Assembly: GCA_014526335.1 (NCBI GenBank)
Contig: JACTAT010000032.1
Coordinates: 8,744,468-8,808,467 of the forward strand
Source of the DNA: Chrysaora quinquecirrha
Taxonomy: Eukaryota; Cnidaria; Scyphozoa; Semaeostomeae; Pelagiidae
Direction: 5' to 3'
Length of the DNA: 64,000 bases
Every line of letters begins with the position of its first letter. Positions within the stretch are counted from its first letter, which is position 1. The notes below the pieces were generated by a model. The model searched no databases, was not told the DNA's origin, and saw nothing but the letters and a program-made list of their open reading frames with translations. Shown piece by piece: positions 54,641-64,000 of the stretch. The position numbers and the translations under genes are program-made.

Positions 54641-57327
54641 ATGGCATCATCATCAGCTGTAGCTGATCTTGGAAAACGTTTACTTGAAGCATCACGAAAA
54701 GGAAATGCAGAAGAAGTGAGGCAACTTATGGCAACAGGGGCTCCAATTACGACGGACTGGGTATGTTTTTATCTAAAATGCACATTTGTTTATTTGGTTT
54801 CTTTGTAGGATTTAGGCTGGGATTTGTATTTTTGTTTGATTACGATTAAAGTGGTGTATGATTGGTTAGTAGATTCTTTTTTATTTATTGTTTCCATGGT
54901 GACTGATTCTCTTTTTAATAAGTCTTTCTTGATTGACTTGTAACTTGATACCCGTGTAGCTGATTTGGTTTGATTGATTGATCAGTTGATTGATTTAATT
55001 GGTTGATAAGTTGATTTGGTTTGATTAATTGATTGAGTGATTTGGTTTGACTGATTGATTGATTGTTTGATTTTGTTTGATGGATTGATTACATTGGCTT
55101 GATTGATTGATCTACATGATTGATTGATTGACTGATTGATTGATTAATTGATTTAGTTCACTTGATTGATTGATTTACATAGTTGATCGATCGAATGATT
55201 GATTGATTGAGTGATTGATTGACTTGGCTTTGTTGATTGATTTGGTTTTATAAGCGTGATTAACTGTACTAGTTTGCATCTTTGGTTTGAAGGATTCAAT
55301 GTGATTATTTGATTAACAATGTCTGAATGATTTTGGTTGAACACATTTCATCAATTCATTGCTGCTTATCATTCGATTTTATTTGATCCATGATCTTTGA
55401 CTGAATTAAACTTGTCTCAAACCTAGCTTGGCACATCACCATTGCATTTGGCAGCCCAGTATGGTCACACAGTCACCGCCGAGGTTCTTTTGAGGGCTGG
55501 TGTCAGTAGAGATGGAAAAACTAAGGTACAAAGAAACTTTATATAGTTCTTTATCTATCCAAATCCTTAAGTATGTGCATATATATGTGTTTGTATGTAA
55601 GTTTACCTTCATTGATTTTGGAGTTTCAGGATCTTCTTTTATCAAAACCAAAAAAGTTGGTATTCTCTAGACCAAAAGAGATCGTTTTCTTACTAAGACT
55701 ATCTAACAAAATGTTTGCCGTTTATATTGCTCTATCCGATCAGCTGAGTGAAAAACAATTCCAGCCCAACTTTTTTTCCTAAATGGACTCATTTTGACTG
55801 AAATATGAGTTTATGTTTCTTTTTATAAACAATCTCGGTTTGTTCCTGTCGTTACACACTCTGAGGAATGCCAGATGAAAAATTTCGTATTTATTCGAAC
55901 ATTTATCTCTATCAAGGTTGACAAGACACCTCTGCATTTAGCTGCTCAGCACGGACATCTTGAGATTGCCAAAATGCTGATAAAGAGTGGAGCAACTGTA
56001 AATCAAGTCGACATGGTATTTGTCTAAGTTTTTATTGTTTTATTGTTGGTTGAACTTGTAAGCAAGCAAGCAAGCAAGCAATCTTTATTTTGTTAATGCA
56101 TGTCAAGGGTTCTGGCAGCTATGCAGCTAATGTAGACCTGCAGCTTGTCTCTTTCTGTTGAAACAGTAATCTAACTCATTCAATACACTTTGCAAACTGT
56201 ATATATTCTAGTAGAAATTGGAATGTTGGCAGGAAATCGCAGCTTAATAATAAATCTAAGTACAAGAATTGCGACGAAAAACACGATAAACCAGTAGAGA
56301 CAAGAAAGAACGACTGGATTTGTCGTTGTATCATGTTACTACTGGTTTATCATGTTACTCTAAGCAATTCTTGTACTGAGATATGTACATTCTACTGTGA
56401 AGCTCAGGAGTTGCATTGTTGCTAAATTCCTGATGTTCCTGTTAAGAAAAAGGCTACGTCAGTTACTCCTTAATCGTGACTTTTCTTGACTCAGATAACC
56501 ATATTCTCCTTTCAATTGAAGACGAAAATCAATAATTCATCTCTTGAAATTGAACTCATTTTGACAGATTGAGCTTGATTCTTCCCTGCGTTAATAAAAT
56601 TACCATTAACTACCATCTTTATTGATAGTTATAACTCTAAACTCGAGTTAATACATTTAGAACCGTCAGAGTCAGGAAAAAGTTACGGTCACACGGTCAT
56701 TGACCGAAGGAAGGTCCATTAGAACAATAGAAAATATTTTGCCACACCCAAAACATGCCTTTTTTCATTGTTTAGTGAGGAAGGTTTCCAGCTAGGGGTA
56801 TTTTTGTCTGAAGGAAGGTTGAACACTTTTCTGGACTCGAGAACCGTTTTTAGAACTCATCTGCGCCTTCGATTCTTTCTGACAAAGAATGCCTTCAATG
56901 TTTTCTACAACTGCTATAAGCTTATTTTAGGCTTGTCGATCAGAATTGCTCGTGTAAACACTAAAAACATTAATGGCTTGCTTGTACTAATCGTGTATTT
57001 TCCTTTCCATTAGTTAAACATGACTCCACTACACTGGGCTGTGGAAGCGCATAGTCCAGAAATTTGCAAACTTCTGATGAAAAATGGTGCTACGACGGAT
57101 ACAAGAAATAAGGTAATCATCGTTCGTTTGTTTATTTGTTTGTTTGTTTGTTTTTCTCCCAAAAGTTTCGAGGAAATGAATCAGGGGATTTGGTTAACAT
57201 ATTTGAAGTTAGTAGAATAGTTTGGTGAAAAGCAATTAGTGAGTTCTTTAGTTTCAAGTTATTTTGCAACAATGTAAGCCAGCGATCTAGCTAGATTTTC
57301 TTCAACTTAAATAACTAACTAACTCAT

Positions 57328-57379
<52 letters not shown>

Positions 57380-58277
57380 CAACTGACTAACTAACGACTA
57401 ACTAACCAACTAACTGATGACAGACTAACGAACTAACTAACTAACTAACTAACTAACGAACTAACTGACTGACTAACTAACTAACTAATTAACTATCTAA
57501 CTAACTAACTAACCAACTAAGTAAATAACTAACTAACTAACCAACTAAGTAACTAACTAACTAACTAGCTAACTAACTAACCAACTAAGTAACTAAAGTA
57601 ACTCACAAACTAACTAAACAGCCAACTAACTAACTAAATAACTAACTAAGTAACTAACTAACTGTAAACTAACAAACTAACTAAAAAATCAAATAACTAA
57701 ATAACAAACTAACAAGCAAAGAAAGTAACTAACTAACTAGCTAACTAACTCACTTACTAATTTATTAACTAACAACTTAATTAACTATATATTTAACTAA
57801 CTAATGAACTATCTAACTAACTAACTAACTATCTAACTAACTCACTAACTAACTAATCAACTGATTAACTTACTTGGTACCTAACTAATTAGCTGACTAA
57901 CCAACTAGGTAACGAAATAGCACATGTTTTTTGCTGGCATTTTGGTAAGAAAGTGAATTGGCATGAACTGTTAGTCTTGGTTCCAGTTTTGTCAGACACA
58001 ATGTAATATCTCTTTCCTTTTATTTTAGTTTATGGTATTCAGATAGTTGTTTAGATGCACATAGAATTTATTTGCTTTCACTGCATTGGTAAGTTAGTGA
58101 GTTATTTAGTTAGATAGGCTATTGTTTACTTAGCCAGTTAGTAATTTTGCTAGTTACTTAGTAAATAACCTATTTTGCTTGTAAGTTATGGAGTAAGTAA
58201 TCTGAATAACTTGTTCGCTAGTTGATTATTGAAGTTAATTTGCTATTTTGTTGGTTAGTAAGTAAGTAAGTAAGTTT

Positions 58278-58369
<92 letters not shown>

Positions 58370-61300
58370 ATTGGTTAGTTAGTTAGCTAGTTAGGTAGGT
58401 AGGTAGGTAGGTAGTGTTAAAAATAAGGCTGTAGAATTTTCATCTAAATTATTATTTTGTTTTCAGTTTGGACAAAGTGCAATGGACATAATAAAAGCAA
58501 AGAATTATCATAACCTCACTGACATTTTGCTCTGCACGAACCAAGTAAGTGTCGATCCTATTTTTGGTTTTTAGTCAAATAATCAGACTTTTGTTATGAA
58601 CCAATGTTTGTCAAACATTTTTTAATTCGTTTGTCAACCAATATGTTTTATTGTTTACCCACGCCTTGCAAAATTTATTCGCAAAAGTTTTCGCTTATGT
58701 TAGGCAGAAGATGTTTTTGTTATCATCTAAAAGCATTGCAAAGCACAATCTGTTTGTCCAATAATATTTTGACGTTGCCAAACGTTCGAACATTGTTTGG
58801 AATTAAAATATCAAATGTTTTAATTAAAATGTGTGATTGCTTGAGGCAAAAACACCTTCACACATTCTTCTTCCTTTTTTCTTCTTCTTATTCCTCTTCT
58901 ACTTCTTCTGTTACTTCTTTCTCCCTCTTTTTCTTCTTCTTCTTTCTTCTTCTTCTGCAACTACTTCTTTATTATTCTTCTACTTCTTTCTTATTCTTCT
59001 TCTTCTTTCTTCTTTCTTCTTCTTCTTTCTTCTTCTTTCTTCTTCTTTCTTCTTCTTTCTTTTTCTTCTTTCTTCTTCTTTCTTTTCTTCTTCTTCTTCT
59101 TCTTCTTCTTCTTCTTCTTCTACTTCTTTCTTCTTCTTCTTCTTCTTCTTCTTTCTTCTTCTTATTCTTCTTCTTTCTTCTTCATTCTTCTTTTCTTCTT
59201 CTTCTAATTCTTTCTTCTTCTTTCTTCTTCTTTCTTCTTCTTTTTCTTTTTCTTCTTCTTCTTCCTCTTTTTCTTCTTCTCCTTTCTACTTCTTCTTCTT
59301 TCTTCTTCTTTCTTCTTCTTCTTCTTCATTCAAGTGTTTGATATAGAGGGGTGTCGCCCTGGTTGAGGGTAAACGTGGTTTGATAGGTTTTTAGTACTTT
59401 CTATTTATTGTTGAATAATAAGAATTGTGCCGTAGTTAAGTCTTAAAAGAGCGCGAAAACATTTTGATGACGCCATGTGAAAAATATTTTCTACGTTTTT
59501 TTTCTAAACTTTCGTCCATCAGCAGAGAAAAATATTTTTAAAATGCGTCTACCTGAAAACGAATTGTAAATATTCGCCAATTTCACTTTCATGTTTTGTT
59601 GTACTGTTTTGTTTTGGTTTCTTTTATTAGAGTTGTGAAAGGTTTTCCAATAAAAACACAGCTTCATGATAAGTTTAATTCAACCCGATAAATTTCATAA
59701 TGTAAGATTTGTAATTTGATATCCGTTTCCGTCGCCACAGGCTTTGTTTCCATGAGCTGTTTGATTGGCCTAAGTCGCCCTATTTGAGGGCCCTATGGTA
59801 ATTTCCCGTTAACAACGTTGCGTTACGAAAGCTACGCCCTGTGGTACGGAAAGGAAACAATTTTCCTGCGGCGCCGCAGGCTTATTTTCCCTGTTTCATG
59901 GTCTCTGCGGAGGCACATTTCACACTTTTGTTTGCCCTCAATCAGGGCGACTTCAAAAAATTTAGGCCGTCGCGACCACTATGTCTTTGCGTTGCTCGTC
60001 ACGGAAGACGAGTTGAACGATATCCAATATAATTTATTTCAACAACAAGTAAGAGTTCAGGAACAGAATCATGATGAGTTTATTTTTCTAACTTCCTTCG
60101 TTCAGCTGAAATTCTTGACTAATGTAACAATACCCTCAACCAGGGCGACACCCCTCTATTTGCCATTATAAAATCCATTCGTGCCATCACATCATTAGCT
60201 AAACTCATTCACTTATGGAAATAACAATATATTAGATAATTGGGAAACTGAGATGTAAAATCATCTAATCTTTGGCTGTTTTCGTTACAGGGAGCCAATG
60301 ATTACATCAATGAAAGACAAAGTAAGTTTCACTAACCTATGAACTTTACAAAATTTGCTTTGATTCGACTTTGACCTATAATGACCTTTTGAATGCCGAC
60401 TTGTAATGACATAGTAGATATATTTGGACTTATCTCTATTGATTCTGATACATAATAGTTACCGTATACCGTGACAAGCCATTGGTATTTATCATGACAA
60501 CGTTTCAGGACAGATCCGTCTCCCATCATTGAGAATGCTTTGATGACAAACGAAATCTGGAATGCCCTGTCCTTTGACCTTTGCTGACCCTTGAGGAACT
60601 TTGAACTCTCTTCTAATTTTCCATGTACCTTCTTTATATCAATGAAAATGGACGCGAATTTTAATATCTTTGTGCATTATTCCGTTCAAACAATTTATAA
60701 ATGTTTTTCCACATTTTACCCTATATTTCATTAATATATTTCATTTTCATTTAGATAACAACAACGCCAATATTTATTTTGAATCACGAAAACGAGCTCG
60801 CACGCGGAAGTTTCCAATGACCGCGGGATCATGGACTGGAGGAGAGTTGCAGACTGGTAAATATATCCTTGATCGTAAATATTTTTACAATTGGGTAAGA
60901 GTTTAACGTTGTTTTTAGGCACTGAACAAATGAACTGAAGAAGCTCGAGTTTCGCGCCAAAATAACTGATTGAAAAAGAGGTTCGTCTGATGTTCATTTT
61001 CCCAGGGCCTAAAATATGAACAAGAACTTTGATATGGACCTAGTTATACTTCATAGGCTGATGATTGCTTAGTCCTACCAAAGTATGCGATAGCTATTTT
61101 TTCAACAGGGTGTGATAATGTCAAGGCGTTAATTTTTATTTATTTTCTCAATTTTTAGACAAAGATAGTAGGCCTAGGCCAAAGCAAGCAAGATTAATTG
61201 TTGAAGAGAAACAGCCAACAACGAACATAAATGAAAACTTGGAAGAAAGAGAATCAGTTGCTAATGGAAACAATTTATCATCTCTAGTTGATGCCGCTGC

Positions 61301-63892
61301 TTTAGTGAGGTCGAAGGCTCACAACAACATCAGCAACAACAGAATATCAGGTCATTGTCATTTTTTTATTTCTCATCCTGCCTAAATAAAACTACTGTGT
61401 TTTGAAAGTCAGTGAGTTTTTTGGCGAGTTCAAGACTGAGTAAACAAGAAAGGGAAAACCGCCTTTCTTCATTCCTTCACGAGTGTTTGCTGTCCTCATT
61501 TTGCATATGAACTTTAAATGATTCTCTTATTCTCTTATTTTTGACCTCTGACTACTATTTATTAACGTTGACCTATAATCCACCGCCTCTAGCTTCTGAT
61601 CTTTGACTATTGAACTCTTAATGATGACCCCTCACCTTGTTTATTTGGCATCCAGATCCACTTCTGATCCCTCACCATCCACATCTGACCTCTAATGATC
61701 TCTCTTGTTATTTTTTCCTGTCCTTGATCTTTGGCATTCGAGGTCTTATGGCTGACCTCTGACAAATCTTTGTCAGATTTTCGCCTTTTGTCCATTTGAT
61801 CTCCTAACTTGATCTGTGCTACCTTATTTGTGACTCCTTGCCCTTTGATCTCAAGCCTTTGTAATTTGAACTCTAACCTTTAAGCTGTGATGTATCACCC
61901 ATGTCCCTGGAATCTTCTCTCTGAATCCTCATCTGTGCCCACTTATTTGTAGCCCCATACTCTTTGATCTCAGGCCTTTGAACTTTAACCTTTGAGCTGC
62001 GACTTATGACTACAAATAGTTGAAAGCTTATATCTGATTTGCTCATCTTACCTGTGACCTTTGATTTTATATTGCAGGATCAATCAGTGGAGATACCTCA
62101 CAGCGAAACATACCTGTCTTTACGGACGCCAGCGTTCTTGATACACTTGCTACCTTGGCAACAGCATCTACACAAATTATCACTTCCGGAAGTGACACCA
62201 TTGGGTCAACTGGGACAAAAACAGCCTCACAACCAAATAGTTCATTGAGACCTAGTTACGTCACAATCCCTGGTATCCAGGCCCCTGTTCAAATATTACA
62301 AGCAAATCCGAATCAGCCCGGGCTGGTTACTCCAAGTCCCGTTGCTTCTGCGCTACCCGCGGGAATGATACAACTGGCATCACCTCTCGCGTTCAATATC
62401 ATGCCTGGTGGAAGGCTACAGGTATGAATCGAACATAGTATTTAATCCTGGGTTTTTCTTTATCGAAATTTTCGCTCATGATGTATTGATATGATCATGA
62501 CGTAACCCCGCTAGCCAATCTCTACACACTAATGTGGTGGATACGCACTGCTATCGTTGTATTTTTGCGTACTGTGGTGGATTCGACGAAGTCTTAGAAA
62601 AATCTATTGATCAATCAAGAAAAACCACAAAATCCACCACGGTACGCAAGAATAACAAAGCATGAAGCATAATAACCCACCACAATAATGTTTATCCATC
62701 ACATTATGCAATAACCACTGCCACAACAAGCATAATAACCTACCAGAGTAGTGATCATCCACCACAGTGGTAATTTGTTAGCGTAGTAACTTAGATTTTA
62801 CTGTTTCTTTTCACAGGTTGGACAACCTGTAGTATCAGGTGCTCATTTGAACATTCCTGTACAAATGCCTTTACAAACCGCAGGGCTTCCAGCTGGACAT
62901 TTCATTGCTGTTAACAATTCAAGCAATACTATTATCAGTCAGCCTGCAGGAACTCTTGGGCAGAGTGTTGCTAAGCAACCTGTTGCCACGGAGACCTTGT
63001 CAAGTCGTCCTACGAGCATTATGTCAGCGGTTAGTAGAATGCTCGACATCATTCGATTTCAACTGTTTTTTATTTGGTTGTTTGTTCTGGTATGCTTTGT
63101 TTGGCTTGGCTTACCTTGGTTTGGCTTAGCTTTGCGTGGCTTAGCTTGTCTTGGCTTGGCTTAGCTTGGCTTGGCTTGGCTTGGCTTATCTTGGCGTGGC
63201 TTAGCTTGGCTTGGCTTGGCTTGGCTTGGCGTGGCTTGGCTTGGCTTGGCTTGGCGTGGTTAGCTTGGATTGGCTTGGCGTGGTTAGCTTGAATTGGCTT
63301 GGCTTTGCTTGGCTTGGTGTGGCTTGGCTTGGCTTGGCTTGGTTAGATTGGATTGGCTTGGCGTGGTTAGCTTGAATTGGCTTGTCTTGGTGTGGCTTAG
63401 CCTTACTTCGCCTTGGCTTAGCTTGGCTTCGCCTCGGCTTGGCTTGGTTAGGATGGATTGGCTTGGCTTGCCTTGGCTTGGCTTGAGTTGGCGTGGCTTA
63501 GCTTGGAGTGGCTTGGCTCGGCTTGATATGACTGTTTGGGATTACTTGTCAATCTATTGTCTTTCTTATAGGCTACCCAAGGTGCGACTGCTGAATTACC
63601 ACAAGGGAATCTTCCTGTAAACCTGCCAATTGGATTGGTTAATACGCTTGTTGGTGGCAACGTCTCATTGGCTAATATCCAACCGTTACCTGGCAACACA
63701 AGCACAGCACAGTCTGGGGACGCAAGATTCATTCAGCCAAAAGCAGTACCAGTTACGCAGATTAGTCTACAACCCGGAATGGCTCCAGCTCAGCTCGCTC
63801 AGGCTATTCAGTATGCAAATATAGGTCCTGGACTTGCTCCTATACCATTTTTACCCGTTGCGGGACTTGGTGGATTGCAGTTTTTACCACAG
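54641..63892 (+). CDS. GABPB1: GA-binding protein beta subunit (ankyrin-repeat ETS partner), 3' end outside the window
   Basis: Coding exons: 54641-54760 (acceptor at 54637, 5' UTR exon upstream), 55427-55525, 55917-56015, 57014-57112, 58467-58544, 60291-60321, 60755-60856, 61159-61350, 62078-62421, 62817-63029 and 63572-63892, then GTAAAA into an intron. All phases match and 566 residues are seen. The N-terminus [34 protein letters not shown] and [13 protein letters not shown] match GABPB very closely. Exons 2-4 are 99 bases each, one ankyrin repeat per exon. A basic stretch [10 protein letters not shown] follows, then [10 protein letters not shown], which matches the family's VLATLAALA block, and a long Pro/Gln/Thr-rich activation region. 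The family binds the ETS protein GABP-alpha through the ankyrin repeats and activates respiratory-chain and other housekeeping genes in the nucleus. The middle region is longer than in human GABPB1 (about 390 residues). A C-terminal leucine zipper, if present, lies beyond the window. The donor at 61351 (GTCATT) is weak. Confidence 0.92.
54960..55240. repeat. Imperfect TGAT microsatellite in GABP-beta intron 1
   Basis: TTGATTGATTGATTTGGTTTGAT-like sequence with frequent interruptions over about 280 bases. Noncoding. Confidence 0.9.
57305..57908. repeat. CTAA tetranucleotide array in GABP-beta intron
   Basis: About 600 bases of ACTA/CTAA repeats with point changes. It lies in the intron between coding exons 4 and 5, on the same strand sense as an inverse-complement TTAG array further down. 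Confidence 0.95.
58255..58415. repeat. TTAG tetranucleotide array, complementary to the CTAA array
   Basis: GTTAGTTAGTTAG runs for about 160 bases, ending in GTAGGTAGGTAG. It is the reverse complement of the CTAA array about 350 bases upstream in the same intron, so the transcript could form a long hairpin just before exon 5. Confidence 0.95.
58855..59335. repeat. TTC/TTCTT microsatellite
   Basis: About 480 bases of near-pure TTC with CTTTC interruptions, in the GABP-beta intron after coding exon 5. Long Ser/Phe/Leu-only frames (up to 245 codons) arise from the repeat and are not genes. Purine-pyrimidine strand bias could allow triplex DNA. Confidence 0.97.
59343..60159. mobile_element. 817-bp TIR element with iterated TCGCCCTnnTTGAGGG motifs
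   Basis: The terminal 28 bases (59343-59370: ATAGAGGGGTGTCGCCCTGG then TTGAGGGT) are perfectly inverted at 60132-60159. Related motifs inside are TAAGTCGCCCTATTTGAGGG at about 59771-59790 and GCCCTCAATCAGGGCGACTT at about 59935-59954. A 117-codon frame at 59818-60171 runs through the right end and resembles no transposase. Inserted in the GABP-beta intron between coding exons 5 and 6. Confidence 0.9.
61540..62060. repeat. Degenerate TTTGACCTCTGA repeats
   Basis: Loose reiteration of TTGACCTCTGAC, TTTGATCTC and CCTTTGA words with T/C-rich spacers, in the GABP-beta intron before coding exon 9. Similar words occur at 60360-60600. Noncoding; the unit length is not fixed. Confidence 0.6.
62181..62194. 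promoter_or_regulatory. Perfect palindromic ETS/GABP-type site inside GABP-beta coding exon 9
   Basis: CACTTCCGGAAGTG contains the ETS core CCGGAAGT on both strands. GABP-alpha is known to bind this core, and GABP-beta dimers favour paired sites. Here it is also coding (codons for I-T-S-G-S-D). Use as an intragenic control element is inference. Confidence 0.4.
62524..62775. repeat. Inverted-repeat segment with GTGGTGGATT motifs
   Basis: TTTTTGCGTACTGTGGTGGA near 62560 is inverted as TCCACCACGGTACGCAAGAA near 62631. ATGTGGTGGAT near 62531 has counterparts CCACCACAATAATG and ATCCACCACAGTGG further right. Likely a small foldback element in the GABP-beta intron before coding exon 10. Confidence 0.7.
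63090..63530. repeat. TTGGC minisatellite in the last visible GABP-beta intron
   Basis: About 440 bases of TTGGCTTGGCTTAGC-type units. Frames rich in Leu, Ala, Gly and Trp on both strands are products of the repeat. Contains a recurring GTGGTTAGCTTG variant. Confidence 0.95.
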
Positions 63893-64000
63893 GTAAAAAA
63901 CGTTTGGTTTTAGACCTCTGCTAGACTCAGTACAGGAGCCGTAGTTGTTGCTACAGAATTGAATCGCTGCACGCTCAAACTACTGTCCAGAATGAAGTGA
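63893..64000. other. Start of an intron of the GABP-beta gene
   Basis: Begins with GTAAAA after the codons for FLPQ. No further exon is seen before the window ends, so the gene's C-terminus is missing here. Confidence 0.6.

Noticed and set aside
58604..59346. Long Ser/Phe/Leu-rich frames (245 and 169 codons)
   Set aside because: They are translations of a TTC microsatellite inside a GABP-beta intron.
63074..63732. Trp/Leu/Ala/Gly-rich frames on both strands
   Set aside because: They are translations of the TTGGC minisatellite; only the exon from 63572 onward is part of a gene.

Overview
The window is animal (metazoan) nuclear DNA, not bacterial. Its genes are split by GT-AG introns, AT content is high, and much of it is satellite arrays, microsatellites, inverted-repeat DNA elements (MITEs) and one nearly full-length LINE. 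The gene families (a brawnin/UQCC6-like peptide, a GABP-beta subunit, a KDZ/HMGXB3-like transposase-fold protein) point to an invertebrate. I lean towards a cnidarian or another early-branching lineage, but the sequence alone does not settle this. A 500-base N gap at 11629-12128 marks a scaffold join.

Layout. 0.6-1.3 kb: two-exon gene for a 66-residue mitochondrial complex III assembly factor (UQCC6/brawnin type), plus strand. 2.0-7.7 kb: LINE with an SGNH-domain ORF1 and an endonuclease/reverse transcriptase ORF2, carrying three frameshifts. 8.0-8.7 kb: overlapping inverted-repeat elements. 9.5-11.6 kb: 3' coding part of a disordered, repeat-bearing nuclear-type protein on the minus strand, cut by the gap. 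12.1-16.0 kb: a 187-bp satellite in two subfamilies. 16.4-17.3 kb: CT-rich array. 19.3-22.0 kb: a 70/71-bp array. 23.8-45.0 kb: three minus-strand genes in a row. These are a 13- to 16-exon putative P-loop ATPase with an optional PHD-finger tail, a 10-exon 861-residue KDZ/HMGXB3-like protein, and a single-exon protein kinase. MITEs lie between and inside them. 45.8-48.7 kb: a 370-bp array interrupted by MITEs. 48.9-50.5 kb: a foldback element and a terminal-inverted-repeat element with internal iterated motifs. 52.6-53.2 kb: three 207-bp repeats. 54.6 kb to the end: an incomplete GABP-beta gene on the plus strand (11 coding exons seen), whose introns hold simple repeats and an 817-bp DNA element.

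Links between genes. GABP is known in other animals as an activator of genes for mitochondrial respiration, so finding GABP-beta and a complex III assembly factor together is of interest, though they are more than 50 kb apart and the link is only inferred. One GABP-beta coding exon contains a perfect palindrome of two ETS/GABP core sites. The ATPase/PHD, KDZ-like and kinase genes share orientation and lie together. They may be a domesticated or still mobile accessory cluster, but no bounding terminal repeats were found.

Exon structures were built by eye from splice consensus and phase. They are internally consistent (the KDZ-like gene sums to exactly 862 codons, the short ATPase form to exactly 555), but no transcript evidence was available.
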